From positions 186,001-250,000 of the forward strand of contig NW_023501043.1 in assembly GCF_014066305.1 (NCBI RefSeq): a stretch of 64,000 nucleotides of DNA, written 5' to 3'. Under the pieces are notes generated by a model. It had not been told where the DNA came from, searched no databases, and saw nothing but the letters and a program-made list of their open reading frames with translations. The stretch's first letter is position 1, and each line of letters opens with the position of its first letter. This DNA comes from Letharia columbiana (Eukaryota > Ascomycota > Lecanoromycetes > Lecanorales > Parmeliaceae). Made by a program: the position numbers and the translations under genes. Shown here piece by piece: positions 33,805 to 45,621 of the stretch.

Positions 33805-34422
33805 TCAACCATTGCGAAGACCCATGCCACCGAATGCTCTATCCAGCTCGTCCCCAGCAGGATCTGCACCTGCCGTACCCCGACCCTCGTCCCGCGGCCG
33901 CTCATCCTGCCGATCCATAAGATTGGCACTCCGCACTTGCGCACCACCTTGCGCACCACCCAGCGTCGCTGCCCCAGCAACAACGCTCCCCCTCTCCGGC
34001 TCCAAGATCTTCTCCTCCCTATCCAACCATCCGGGCGCCAGCCTCCTCTTCTCGGCCAGCTCCTGCTCCTTCAAGCCCTTCTCCCACTCTCGGATCGTCT
34101 GCTCGGCGTCCTCCTGCGCTTTGTGGATGTGCGCTTGTAATGCCTGGCAGGAGGCGATGATCTCCTCGGGGGACGCGGCGTGCCCGGAGGGCGAGACGAC
34201 GTATTTTTCGCGCTCGCTGCCGGAGGGGTCGGCGGTTGAGGAGGGGGGGAGCGTGGAGGGGAGAGGCTTGTAGGTGTAGGGGAGGGTGGTGGCGGTGGGG
34301 AGGGAGATGAAGGGGGAGACTGTTAGGGGGATCTGGGCGAGGATGGGGTGGGATCCTGGGACGGTGTCAGTTGGTGAATAGGTTGGTGAAGGTCCAGATT
34401 CGAACTTACTGCTGCTGTACAT
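33805..34422 (-). CDS. Small conserved coiled-coil protein
   Basis: Two exons: 34410-34422 and 33805-34355. The frame is open across the 54-bp intron, but the intron has perfect GTAAGT, CTGAC and CCAG signals and removing it gives MYSSRSHPILAQIPL. About 187 residues. The N-terminus is Pro/Thr-rich with a compact motif (TVSPFISLPTATTLPYTYKP). The middle is helical and charged (SPEEIIASCQALQAHIHKAQEDAEQ..., then EQELAEKRRLAPGWLDREEKIL), typical of a short coiled coil. The C-terminus is Gly/Ala/Asp-rich. I believe a conserved fungal protein of this form exists but cannot name it. It lies convergent with the PhoD-like gene. Confidence 0.65.
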   Translation of the reverse strand: MYSSSKFESGPSPTYSPTDTVPGSHPILAQIPLTVSPFISLPTATTLPYTYKPLPSTLPPSSTADPSGSEREKYVVSPSGHAASPEEIIASCQALQAHIHKAQEDAEQTIREWEKGLKEQELAEKRRLAPGWLDREEKILEPERGSVVAGAATLGGAQGGAQVRSANLMDRQDERPRDEGRGTAGADPAGDELDRAFGGMGLRNG

Positions 34423-35212
34423 GTTTGCTACTTTTGTAATGTGGGGATGTCACAATGCTCGCTCAATGGTGGAACATAGCAGCAGAGATCTGGATAAAGG
34501 CTAGCCGATAGATCGGACGATTTAATGGGAAACCCGTTATTCTACAATTATGCATTATCTCGTTCCGAACTTCCACTATGAGAATCCTGTCGAGGTCGTG
34601 TGCATAAAGTAGTGGGCGTCGGAATGGGCAAGGCCTCGAACGTTAAAGCACTTTAGATCTCGATGAGGAGGGTTCCCTCGGGGGCATCTTAAGTGGTACT
34701 GCCTTGTAGGGCGTGCGCTAGCTGCCCCGCGGGTGCTTGGCGGAGTCTAAGCGCCCTCGGCTGCCTTCGAGGCCAGAGGCATGAACAAGCAGGCTCGCAA
34801 AATCCCTTTCCCACTTGCACAAACATTCTATCTTTTCAGCCTCATCCTCCAAGGAATCAGGCAAAATCTTTGCCTTGACACGTTGAAAGACTCTGACGCA
34901 GAGGTGCAACATCCGCCCTGCCTGCGCTTGACCTTTTCAATTTCCCCCCTTTCCCCGGCAATCCCCCACCTTTTGACAGCGCGTGCGCTCGTACTTTAGA
35001 TTCCCCGGTTTGCCATCAGTACATCGACCGAAAGCACCAGCCACACGTGCCCCTGTTAGCAATACATACCATCCAGTGTGGAAACGAGTATGACAGCAAG
35101 GCCTTAGAAAAATCAATCCTTTTCCGTCATCGTCTTTGTTACCTGTCGCTATCCTGATTAACAAGCGGTCAAGCACCGTTCGCAGTGGCGTTCAGTGACT
35201 CCGCCGTTACCC
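34423..35212. other. Calcineurin upstream region
   Basis: About 790 bases containing promoters of the coiled-coil gene (leftward) and calcineurin A (rightward). No further gene is supported. The long space fits the long leader often seen in regulatory genes. Confidence 0.5.
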
Positions 35213-37172
35213 ATGACGAGTCCATCCAATAATTCACAGCCTTTAGTCTTGGCTCAACTCGAAAAGATGGACGGAAACACACCTAAGAATAACTTCGAGG
35301 TCGCCGCTCGCGCTATGGAACACAAGAAGCCCGTACCAGAGATAGATTTCACACTGCATACCATGGAAGATGGCCAACAGGTCAGCACACAAGAGCGGGT
35401 CTGTAAAGGTATGCTGAAATCACACCGGGAAATCAGCTGCCGTTACTAACGTCGTAATCCAGATGTCCAAGCCCCCGCTTTCAAGCCACCCACAGAAGAG
35501 CAATTCCGTTCTCCACATGATCGCAACAAGCCCAACCTTCAATTTCTCAAACAGCACTTTTATCGCGAGGGTCGATTGACCGAAGACCAAGCGCTATGGA
35601 TCATACAAATGGGGACAGAGGTGCTGAAGAGCGAGCCTAATCTGCTGGAGATGGATGCGCCAATCACGGTCTGCGGTGATGTCCATGGACAATATTTTGA
35701 TCTAATGAAACTCTTCGAAGTCGGGGGCGATCCAGCAGAGACTCGATATCTGTTCCTGGGAGACTACGTGGACAGAGGATATTTCAGTATTGAAGTAAGT
35801 GCTGCCATTTCTGTTCAGTAGCGCTGCTACCCAATTCAAGAGCACTCAGGCTGACACGTTCAACAGTGCGTCTTGTACCTATGGTCGCTCAAGATATGGT
35901 ACCCAAATACTCTATGGCTGCTCCGTGGGAATCACGAGTGCAGGCATTTGACGGACTATTTCACATTCAAGCTTGAGTGCAAGCACAAGTACTCCGAGAG
36001 GATCTACGAAGCGTGCATGGATTCTTTCTGCGCGTTACCCCTTGCCGCGATCATGAACAAGCAATTTCTGTGTATACATGGAGGGTTGAGCCCAGAATTA
36101 CATACCTTGGATGACCTCAAAGGGGTAAGTTGCGCCAGCATTTTTGAGATGCGCAGTCGCTGATAGATTTAGATTGATCGATTCCGCGAGCCTCCTACCC
36201 ATGGCCTGATGTGTGACATTCTCTGGGCAGATCCACTTGAAGAATTTGGCCAGGAGAAGACTGGGGAATTTTTCCTCCACAACCATGTCCGAGGGTGCTC
36301 CTATTTCTTTTCATACCCTGCTGCGTGCGCCTTCTTGGAGAAGAACAACCTCCTGTCTGTCATCCGCGCCCATGAGGCTCAAGACGCTGGCTATCGGATG
36401 TACAGAAAGACTAGGACGACAGGCTTCCCAAGTGTCATGACCATCTTCAGCGCACCCAACTATCTCGACGTATACAACAACAAAGCCGCGGTTTTGAAGT
36501 ACGAGAACAACGTGATGAACATCCGACAATTCAACTGCACACCACATCCCTACTGGCTTCCAAACTTCATGGATGTTTTCACCTGGTCCCTACCCTTCGT
36601 TGGCGAAAAGATTACAGATATGCTGATGGCGATCTTGAACACGTGCTCGAAAGAGGAGCTGGAAGAGGATGTTACCCCATCTACTGTCTCCGCACCGGCG
36701 TCGCCGCCTATTGAGAGAGATACCGAAACCGCTGATGCCAAACGAAGAGCAATCAAGAACAAGATCCTCGCCATCGGTCGCCTCTCTCGTGTGTTCCAGG
36801 TACTTCGTGAAGAGTCCGAGAGGGTTACCGAGCTTAAGACAGCTTCTGGCGGCAAGCTGCCTGCTGGTACACTGATGCTGGGTGCCGAGGGAATTAAGCA
36901 AGCCATCCACAACTTTGAAGACGCGAGAAAGGTGGATCTGCAGAACGAGAGACTACCTCCTAGTCATGATGAGGTCTCGAAAAAGAGTATTGAAGACCGA
37001 AAGCAGGCCTTGCAACGAGCGAACAATGAAGCGGATAATGATACAGGCTTGGCACAGGTTGCCAGAAGGATCAGCGTGTAAGTCATTTCAAACTGTTACT
37101 TCGCTACCACGATTACTGATCATGGTATCCAGTTCCTCTGGTGCGGGAAGGGGCAGGCGCCTCGGCTCATAG
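35213..37172 (+). CDS. cnaA: Calcineurin A, PP2B catalytic subunit
   Basis: Five exons: 35213-35408, 35463-35794, 35867-36124, 36173-37077 and 37133-37172, about 576 residues, as usual for moulds. The whole PPP core is present: [32 protein letters not shown] and [15 protein letters not shown]. The regulatory-subunit-binding helix, the calmodulin-binding region ([27 protein letters not shown], split over residues in exon 4) and the autoinhibitory segment follow. The last exon adds [13 protein letters not shown], a conserved fungal C-terminus. The enzyme is the Ca2+/calmodulin-activated Ser/Thr phosphatase that dephosphorylates Crz1 and controls growth, stress responses and virulence in many fungi. 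The start is the ATG at 35213; a GTG frame extension upstream is ignored. Confidence 0.97.
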
Positions 37173-37785
37173 GTCCTCTTGCCACAAAGCGAAGCTACCG
37201 CTTCCATCCCTCCGCTTGCCACCGTGCGGTCACAAAAAGTCTTGGCACCTCCCTTCTCTAAACATCTCCTGCTCATCTAGCACGGCACGGCTTGTGTATT
37301 GATGATGGTCTACATAAAACGCTGCGTAGTAAAACGGTCTGAGGTGGCATCGTAACGGGCTCAGGACGGGGCTTGAGCAATGGACATTTCTTTCATGATT
37401 CATTTTGTAGATAGCTGGATCACGAGCACTATGATACTTCGTTAACAAAGTCCATAAGTGTTGCATTTTTTTCAGGTCGAGAGTAGTCGACAGAAGGGCA
37501 CGACCTCTCCCCAACACAAAAGTCTTGCGTCTTGATCCGCAGGTGTACTGTTTCCTCAACCGTCCCGGCAACAGAAGCGCCTACAGACCAGCTTCAATGC
37601 ACAAAGCTACGTGATAGCGAGAAGTTTTCCTCAGTAAACGCACACAGCAGGAGATTGATCTCTCACTTCCCTTTTCATGAGGTAATGGGGGCATATTGAT
37701 GCAAAGCCCGCTAAGCGTTTAATATGACCGAACAAAAGCCGAATTTATGGAAGACCACACGCGCTTTTCCAGATGTCAACTTTAG
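37173..37785. other. Intergenic
   Basis: 3' region of calcineurin A and promoter of the mitochondrial protein gene. I see no other gene; frames on the minus strand lack features. Confidence 0.5.
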
Positions 37786-39842
37786 ATGCCTCCCAAATTG
37801 CCATTGATTGGCAAGGCAGTCTATTCGCTATCCCTCTCCTCATGGCCTTTCATATGTCGATCATGCCGCTACAAGCAGGCTCGTGCTCTTTGCAGTGGTG
37901 CTGCAAGGTTAAAACCCCAGGGAAACCGCAAGGCGCGTGGGACGACTCTGCAATTAAGGACAGCTTCAACGACTGCCTCCATAACAGCAGTCAACGTCAG
38001 ACGGGATATACCCCCTAGATTCTTGCATCTGCATGAGTCGTTGAAGGCTCTCGAGACCGAAGCGGCAGTCTACATCAATATTAGCCAATTGCGCCTGGCT
38101 TTGAGAGGCCTCGAGTCCGAGAATGCTGTCACGCGCGTCGCTGGTAAGTCTTGTTCTAATGGCAGCAATGATTGATCTGAGTCGCTGATGCTAGAGCAGT
38201 GCTGGGTCTGAACGGGCACAATGGACCTCGAAGGCTGGCGAGAGCCCTGCTGGCGGATCCTTTAGCATCGGAGCAACGGTGGGAGAAGCAGCTCACGGCA
38301 GACGACAACGATGAAAGAGCTATACTTCTGCGGTAAGTTCTCAGTCCTTTAAACCAGAATAACCATCACCGCCCTGCTTACTATGGCTATAGCTACGGGG
38401 AACAGGCCGATGTGGACGACCGACATCCGCTCGTGAAGACACTATTCATCCCTTCTACAACATTACACATCCACAATCTCGAAATACTTGTCCAGGCTAG
38501 CTCGGCTGCGGATAAATCATATGGAGAAGCAGGAGCAGCGAATCTGCTGGTGCCCGGGTTAGAATCTCAAAGCTCAGCCAGTGGCAGGCTTTCTACGGTA
38601 ACATTTCCAGTACACAAAACGGTCATATACCAGGAAGGATTGCAAGACCTGGGCAGTATACCAAAAATCAACTTGCATGACAGGAGCATTTTCAATGTTA
38701 TCATTGACTGGTCCTGGAGTACTTTACAGCAACAGAGCCAAAACGCCCAATCCGTCTCCCCAATCAACCTGGCGCTCGGAGAAGCAGCCATTGAAATCTT
38801 TCGGCAATCGCTACAGCGGTCGGTTGAGTACGAGCATTTGTGGTTTGATGCCGGAATGCCCGGTATGACGGCATGGATGTTGGATGGCACCGAGTCACCG
38901 AATGGCGGCATCAAGCCGGCAATACGTGGACTTCTTCAGAATATATGCAATAATACCAAAAAAGCAATCGCTCAAGAAGATGAGTCAAGCGCCCAGCGAC
39001 AGAAGGCTTCGACTATATCTGTTGCCACGAAGAACATCATCGAGCAAGGTATCTCCATCTGGGCAGAAAACGCCCACACTGAACTACGTGATCGTCTTAA
39101 CAGCGCGTTTCACAGCAAAAGCTGGAGACGGATCAAGTGGTGGAAACTCTTCTGGCGCGTTGACGATGTAGAATATATAGCCTCAGACATCCTCCACAAG
39201 GCCTGGCTGGTAGAGGCGGAAAAGGAGATGATTTGGATATCTGGCCGCATCCACCAGTCAGGACTACTTGGGCCGCTTAAGCTCAGGCCAACGGCAGTGC
39301 TCGACCCGGATGACGAGCAGACGCTCGGCGGCCATCCCCCCGCACCTCGAGTGTCTGATCTTGTCGAAAGGGTTCCGAACTACGAGGTTGTCGAGGACCA
39401 AGTCTTCCAACACCCATGGTTGCAAAACATCTACCGCGCTCGTTCTGCTCTTTCCCAATTCACCGTTCCTCCTCTTCAATCGCTTTCACAGTCCCTTCTA
39501 CTCCAGACCATATCCACCAATGCCCTCACCTCCTCCCTTTCCGCGCTTCTCTACTTCTCAATCTCTACGACATCTCCGTACGAAGCAGGTGCTATCGCAG
39601 CCGTTGGTCTAGTCTGGTCATTGCGAAGATTGCAAACGAGATGGGAAAATGCTAGGAGTACGTGGGAGGCGCAGATCAGAGAAGATGGAAGGAGAGTCCT
39701 GAGGCACGTGGAAGAGGTCGCTCGGGAGACTGTTCGTGAGGGTGGTATGGGAGAGGCTGATGAGCTTAGTAGGGAAGCAAGAAGGGTGGCGAGAAATGCT
39801 GTTGCCAGAACAGAGAGAGCCTTGGAGGAAATAAGTTCATGA
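37786..39842 (+). CDS. Mitochondrial membrane protein, Mmc1-like (tentative)
   Basis: Three exons: 37786-38143, 38200-38332 and 38393-39842, about 646 residues. The first 65 residues are basic and acid-poor (RSCRYKQARALCSGAARLKPQ), a strong mitochondrial presequence. Then comes an alpha/beta-looking domain (RVAVLGLNGHNGPRRLARALLADP; HPLVKTLFIPSTTLHIHNLEILV; LLVPGL) resembling the fold of a degenerate nucleotide-binding protein, but with no P-loop. A Trp-rich helical region (WWKLFWRVDDVEYIASDILHKAWL) and two C-terminal hydrophobic segments (about residues 545-590) precede a charged coiled coil. From memory this fits the fungal mitochondrial family that includes S. pombe Mmc1, implicated in inner-membrane organisation. 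The name is tentative; mitochondrial membrane location is well supported. Confidence 0.8.
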
Positions 39843-41944
39843 GTTGACTCATCATTGCACGCACGTAGATACCCTTAGAAGTCAGGATTAGGCAGACGCT
39901 GTCCCACTCCAGACCCAAGGTTGGAGTCTCAGATCCCGTGAATGGTGCGAAAAGGGGTCGGCCACCATTAGAGCCGGTCTTTGCTTGACCTTGTCTCGAT
40001 TACTAGCGATGGCGAAGCGTCGACAATCGAGCTTCTTAGACATCAATAAGATTTGGGAATAAAGACAACTATTTACGACTTGGCGTCGTCATCAAAAAGC
40101 GATACTTTTGTATTCATGGACTTTGATTATAATACTACACGAGCGGCCCATCGCAGATTCCGTCGACGCCTACGGCACCGAAGTTGGATGTTTCTTTCCT
40201 ACCGGATCACCTTCTCGTTCGTTTGTCCAGGGATAAGGAAGGGGTAAGTTGCAATTCACCATGCCGACGCCCAAGAGTGTCGAGATTGGAACGCGAGGTG
40301 AACGCACGGATGAAAGCGGTGATGATGTCTTCAGCGCTCAGTGAGGGCGGAGAACATAGATAGAGGCATCCGCCTTCTCTCTATCGAACTTGTTCTGGCC
40401 TGCATGAAACGATGCTGGAGCTTTCAAGCTTATGTGTGGGCCTCGCTCGAATCATTGATGTAAACCCTTCGGTTCCAATACGAGAGGGTCATCTAGACGG
40501 TGTCCTTGGCGATGGGAACGTCTTCGACGCTTGTGGAAGCGAAAGGGTCGGAGGGGGTCAGGGATCTCTGACGGGATATACTGAGAAGGCCGATCTAAAG
40601 ACTGAAGTTCCATTTGACGCAGTGGCTTGATAAGAAGGGGATAGGTTTCGAAAACTCGACGAGCGCTGTTCGTCAACGTCTTTGTGCTTGAGAGTCACTG
40701 ACCGTCGTAGCTCGGAAATGGAGCGGTTGGGGAACGCCATGTAAGTAGATTTAGCGTTATCAGACCTTGGGGATTCGGTTCAGGGCTGAGCCATGCGGCC
40801 ACTTCCCTGAGGATGGCTCACCATGTGAAGGCCACTGTCAGTGAAAATTGGGGATGGCAATGGTGAGGGTGGAAGCCGGAAGCGGAGCAAATGTTCCGCC
40901 ATCCTAGCGCAGTATGGCGTACTGCCCGTAACGTCAGACTGCCGGAGTGTGAGGGATGGAGCAGCAAGGCAGCCTTTCAAATCTTGGTGTGAGAGCCACA
41001 GCCGAGAACCGCAGCGGGCGTGTTTCTGACATCCTCTCTGCCTTTGCGGCTGTTGCTGTGCGCATGAACCTTGTCAGGCCTGCTCTCCTGAGACAGATCT
41101 CGGGCCGGAGACGGCGGGCTGACGGACGACATCGAGTACAGGTACTGCTTGTCCAAAAATGTTCATCTGTCGGTCGGTTCCGGGACGGAGAATCTTCTGT
41201 TGCGCAGCAGATGAACCATGGGACCTTGGTGATGTACCTGAAGCCTGGTGCAGTAACGCGAATTGTGGCAGGCAATATCATGGGGTTGGGGATGGACTCC
41301 ATCGATTCCGCGCTTAACGGCGAGTAGGCGCCGGAAGAGTCGTTGGTCAGCAACGTCCGCCCCCTCTGGTGCCTGATCCACAAGTCGCCAGCCTCCTCGT
41401 TCCAATATTCATTTGCTCGCTCAAGGTTGACCTGTTCGATGGAAAGACTCCTTCATATGACTGAGCAGCAAGTCGCGATAGGCGTTCTCCAATCCTGCCC
41501 AATCAAAAGAGTCTTGCTTGGCATTTAAAGACTCTTAAAGTAAGCACCTGTGGGGGCTGGGATACTTTAGTACCACAGTCTAATTCGAATGTTCCGATCG
41601 ATGATACAACATAACTACTACACTTACACACGAGAATAGGTGTCGTGAGCCCGTCAGTGAACAATTGCGATTATCGAGTCTTGTTACGAAACATGAATCG
41701 CACGGTCGGCTTCTGCGGTCCAGTCGATTCTCACCCCTGCCCTACGATGAAACAGCCAATCACATTGCTCAAATCCCGCCCATACCGCGTATCTCCAAAC
41801 GCTTCGTTCAGTGCACACTTTGGTATCGCCTCCGCAGAGACATGATGTCTCACGTCTTAAATTTCTCGTTCTTCAAAAATTCTTCGTTATCGTCGTCGCA
41901 AATCTCCACGACATACGGGTAACCCTGAGCAAAAAAATTTGGAG
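39843..41944. other. Long intergenic region
   Basis: About 2.1 kb. Open frames occur on both strands at 40412-41405, partly GC-rich, but none shows a domain, signal peptide, splice pattern or start I can support. Could be a decayed gene or a non-coding transcript. Confidence 0.45.
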
Positions 41945-42571
41945 ATGAAGTTTTCCCTTCGCTCCTTTCTCGAAGCTATGCTTATCTCATACACACCCAC
42001 AAACTCCTCATATCAAGTAGGACACCTCGCTGCTAACCCACTGGACGCGCGATCCGACCGAATCGTGCCTGGATTCATATTACCGGCTGCCGCGAAATCG
42101 ACAGAGCCAAGTCCGAGTCCGAGTCCACCTCCACCTCCTGCTACCGTTACAATCACGAGCATCAGCATCAGCACCAGCCTGATCACCACTACCATCGATG
42201 TCACTGTGAACACAACCTACTACGTCACCGACACTGAGACTTTCACCACGGCGGTTCCGACCACATCATTGACAACAAGCGTTACGAATAGTACCGTGAC
42301 CATTACCCCCACACGAGCAGGACCAACACACGCATCTAGTATGTCAGCGGTACCAGATGCGAAGAAGCCTGTGTCAGCGTCAGGAGTGCTGGCGATCATC
42401 TCCGGGGTCACGAATCTCGCGCTGCTACTGGCGATGTTTTTCCTCGTACGGAGGTTCTACAGGATGTACCGCCAGGAGCGGGTCCTGCGCAAGCAGATTC
42501 AGACCGAGGGAGTAGAGCTGAAGCAGGCGGGGGCGAAAGATGATGAGTGGTGGGTGACGGCGAAGCAGTAA
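41945..42571 (+). CDS. Thr/Ser-rich single-pass surface protein
   Basis: A single exon of 208 residues from the ATG at 41945. Order: a short Pro-rich stretch (residues 53-67), a Thr/Ser/Val-rich extracellular stem of about 70 residues (VTITSISISTSLITTTIDVTVNTT..., heavily O-glycosylatable, with NTT and NST sequons), one strong membrane segment (VLAIISGVTNLALLLAMFFLV, about 150-170), and a basic then mixed cytosolic tail (RRFYRMYRQERVLRKQ) ending EWWVTAKQ. The architecture is like wall-stress sensors of the Mid2/Wsc type, without a WSC domain. The N-terminus lacks a good signal peptide, so the true start may be an unrecognised upstream exon. Function unknown. Confidence 0.65.
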   Translation: MKFSLRSFLEAMLISYTPTNSSYQVGHLAANPLDARSDRIVPGFILPAAAKSTEPSPSPSPPPPPATVTITSISISTSLITTTIDVTVNTTYYVTDTETFTTAVPTTSLTTSVTNSTVTITPTRAGPTHASSMSAVPDAKKPVSASGVLAIISGVTNLALLLAMFFLVRRFYRMYRQERVLRKQIQTEGVELKQAGAKDDEWWVTAKQ

Positions 42572-43528
42572 TGGGATGTATGGAGATAGGATCGCTTTGG
42601 CTGGACCAAGGCGGGGACAGGAGGGAGACATGATAGAGGTAATTTTTTAGAACGCCGTGAGCATGGACTCAGAGCCATGAAGAGGAGGTTTTATGTAACT
42701 TGGCGATAAGGTATGACAGATAGGCGCGATCTTGGAACTTACCATGCATCCTCTTTCAACATTCCATCTGTTGATCCTTTGCCACAGTCCTCTCCAAACC
42801 CAATCTCAAAGGTAGGGCTCGCTGCACCTCTTCCGCAGCCTTGATAATTATTTCAAACTTCGAAGTAGGCATAGCTTGACCGGGCTCACCTATATATACT
42901 ATTGGATCATGGCATCAGTACTCTCCGTTCAGGATCGTGAATGGAAAATGCCACATCCGTCAGGTGTTAGCGATGCATTGCTGGTGAAGTTTGTCCTTTT
43001 GTAGTTGAAATCCCATCATCAATGATTACCTTCAGGCGTGCGGTCGGAGGAACGAGGCCAACTGCTCGCCAGCGGAACACCATTCATAATGTCGCATCCA
43101 CCGTCGAAAGGAGTGGTTCCAACCCGGACATTGATGGCTCTCGGCCATTATTTCTTGTATTCAATTTTGTACGAACCGCGTGGAATACCTTGATCCGGAC
43201 GTATCTCGGTCCGGCCGTGGCGTGGCTCAGGATGCAGAATGGATAGTGGCCGAATAATGGTAATACAGAGTCGAAGCTATGGTACTGTGCCCTTTCGAGT
43301 GCAAGCTGGTCCCGTGAGTCCTTAAGCAACGGATCAAGCCTCTTTTGCCAGCATCAGGTCCACTAAAACCTAGTTGCCTTCCTCAGCTGTGGATTTAGGG
43401 GGTGTCATATGGCTAGAATATATCTCTTGCTTGTAGTATCTGAACAGGCTTGGCACATGCCGTGTTCTATCGGTACTGCTTTATTCTGGATGAAGGCCGA
43501 GGAGTAAGGCTCTAGCTATTCACAATCG
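42572..43528. other. Intergenic
   Basis: About 950 bases without a gene I can support. Confidence 0.5.
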
Positions 43529-44790
43529 ATGTCTGAAGGAAGCGTCATCAGTAACATGCAAGTCGACTCTAACTCGAGCTACGCAGATTTTGGCAATACT
43601 GAGAGATGCGATGGCGCCGATGCTGGCATCAGCACAGATACTCGGAGCCCAGATGATCCAAACCTCTCCACTCCACAATCCTTTTCAAGAGGCAGCATTC
43701 ATGCTGAGACTTCAGCAGACCTGGTCATGAGGCTCGACATTGAAGCGATCAGTTCTGTTAGGAGTGATGCTTTTTTGGGAATCAAGTTTGCTCGACGATG
43801 GTCTATCCACCTACCTACCCTCATTGTCGCCTTCTCCGCCTTTACCGACTGATTCTTGGGACTTCGATGTCCGCATTGGGCTGAACCATGTGCGTGACTT
43901 TTCTAAGAATCACAAGTTTCTAATAGTATCCCAAGCTTGTGGCTTGATAAGACTCTGAATTCAACAAGTTAACAATTGCATCTATCTATTCAAATCGCAG
44001 GACGTCAATAGAGGAAAGCCCCTATTGAACCAGCTCTGTCTAGTCTGTAATACTGAACCCGTCACTCGAATGTTGAAGAGAGCTTTTCGCGGCTTGATCT
44101 TGACGTTAGCACAAAGCTACACTGCCACCTCCCCAAGTTGGTTAGGGAGACTTCAGGTCACGAGAATGGTGTTACAGTCATTTGTAAGTAGCTCCAGAAA
44201 GATGACGACACTCGCAACACTTCCAAAATGGCGTTATCTTGCATGCACAATTCGATGGTCGTAGCTCAGCCCCCCATAGCATTTGGTACTGAACGGTCAA
44301 TCATCGCGCTCTTGCGAAGAGATGAAGCACTCGATGCTGCCGCTTACAAGGCGAGCAGACTGATCGCTTCCAACAAGACCACTTTCAAGGCCGAATTAAC
44401 AGAAGTCCGAGACGCAGCGAAGGAGCTCCAGGCTGGCGCAGGTGTACATGGACAACGGAAATTTCGAACCGGTCAAGGACCCGCATGTCGAGATTGGGTA
44501 GAGCTGTAGCAACGGATGGCCTGATAGGTCACGAGTATCAGGACAGTCGCCCCATATGGGCCTTGGAAGACCTAGCCAAGATCGAGGAGTTACTTGGCGC
44601 GTTGGATCGTAGCGCGGTCTGGCTACCACATGCAGCTGACCTTGCGAAGGTTGTAAGGGAGCCTTCTATTGCTTTGACACACATTTTTGATAAGTTGGAA
44701 AGATCGTTGAGGCTTTGCGGTAAAGATGATAACACTCAAATTGCGAATCGGCATTACGCACGCTACCCTCGGGCAGAACACATGGACGTC
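43529..44790 (+). pseudogene. Eroded gene of unknown family
   Basis: Coding-like frames follow one another but do not join. An acidic N-terminus (MSEGSVISNMQVDSN..., 43529) continues as ESSLLDDGLSTYLPSLSPSPPLP only if one T is removed from the six-T run at about 43772-43777. A splice from 43890 to about 44002 then leads to DVNRGKPLLNQLCLVCNTEPVTRMLKRA. Helical segments at about 44280-44430 (DEALDAAAYKASRLIASNK) and 44520-44720 (ALEDLAKIEELLGALDRS, HIFDKLERSLRLCG) lie in further frames, the latter ending at a GTAAAG donor. I recognise no domain. It could be a functional gene with an assembly error plus introns I have not solved, or a pseudogene; low confidence either way. Confidence 0.35.
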
Positions 44791-45621
44791 ATGGAAAATT
44801 GACGCCGCAAAATTGAGTCAGAATCCACGAGCGGCCTTGCGTTGCACTGTTCTCCTGCGGCGACATTCCATGGCTGTTTTCGCAAAGGATTTCGCACTGC
44901 ACTCTCATCGCACGGATTGGTGGGCGATTAGTTCACTGAAGCGTCGTGAAGAGCTGCCGGAAGGGAAGCGTGGGCCTCGAGCTCATTTCGTAGAGTAGGT
45001 TTCAAGGATGGGAATACAATACATCTGGACGACGTCTCTAAGTACCACCCCTAGCTGCCTGTCCATCGTGAACCTGCTTGCCTTACCATGTGTTGCATGT
45101 GGAAGGTGCTTGGGAAGGTTTCTACGTTGTGTTTTGGATCACTTCAGGTAGGTAAGGCGGCTGCTTGTTGTGATTGAGAGTAGCTCTCGGCTGACGAGTA
45201 GACAAGGTGTACACGTTAAGTTAGCAGCCTTCGGAAAGCAAGACAACCCTTTGAACGGCGACTTGTCAAATCACACAGAAAGGACGGGAATCAGATCTTT
45301 CACGTTGTCTCGCGACTGCTTGCCCCTTGAATCAGCCAGGTCGTACCTGCCGAGGCAACAAGGCATCAACTTTCTTGGGTCTTGGCAACGGATTTGAACT
45401 TACTCTGTTTTTCTGACCTCCCGGGTCCTTTGTGTCACTTCTTGCAAATTCTAGTAAATGGCATAACAATAACACAAGTCTACATTCACTCATACAGTTT
45501 AAAGTATTGAAGGTTTAAACAACATTCATTCATCACTACAACATAAAGGCGACAATCCTCTTCCATAGTGACCTCAGTCACTGCAGGTCACCATTAGAGT
45601 ACAATCATTTGGCATCTCACA
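44791..45621. other. Intergenic
   Basis: AT-rich towards the right end, upstream of the 2EXR-like gene. I see no supported gene. Confidence 0.5.

Noticed and set aside
40934..41405. Open frames on both strands in a GC-rich stretch
   Set aside because: Both strands are open at once and neither has a domain or start context; more likely compositional.
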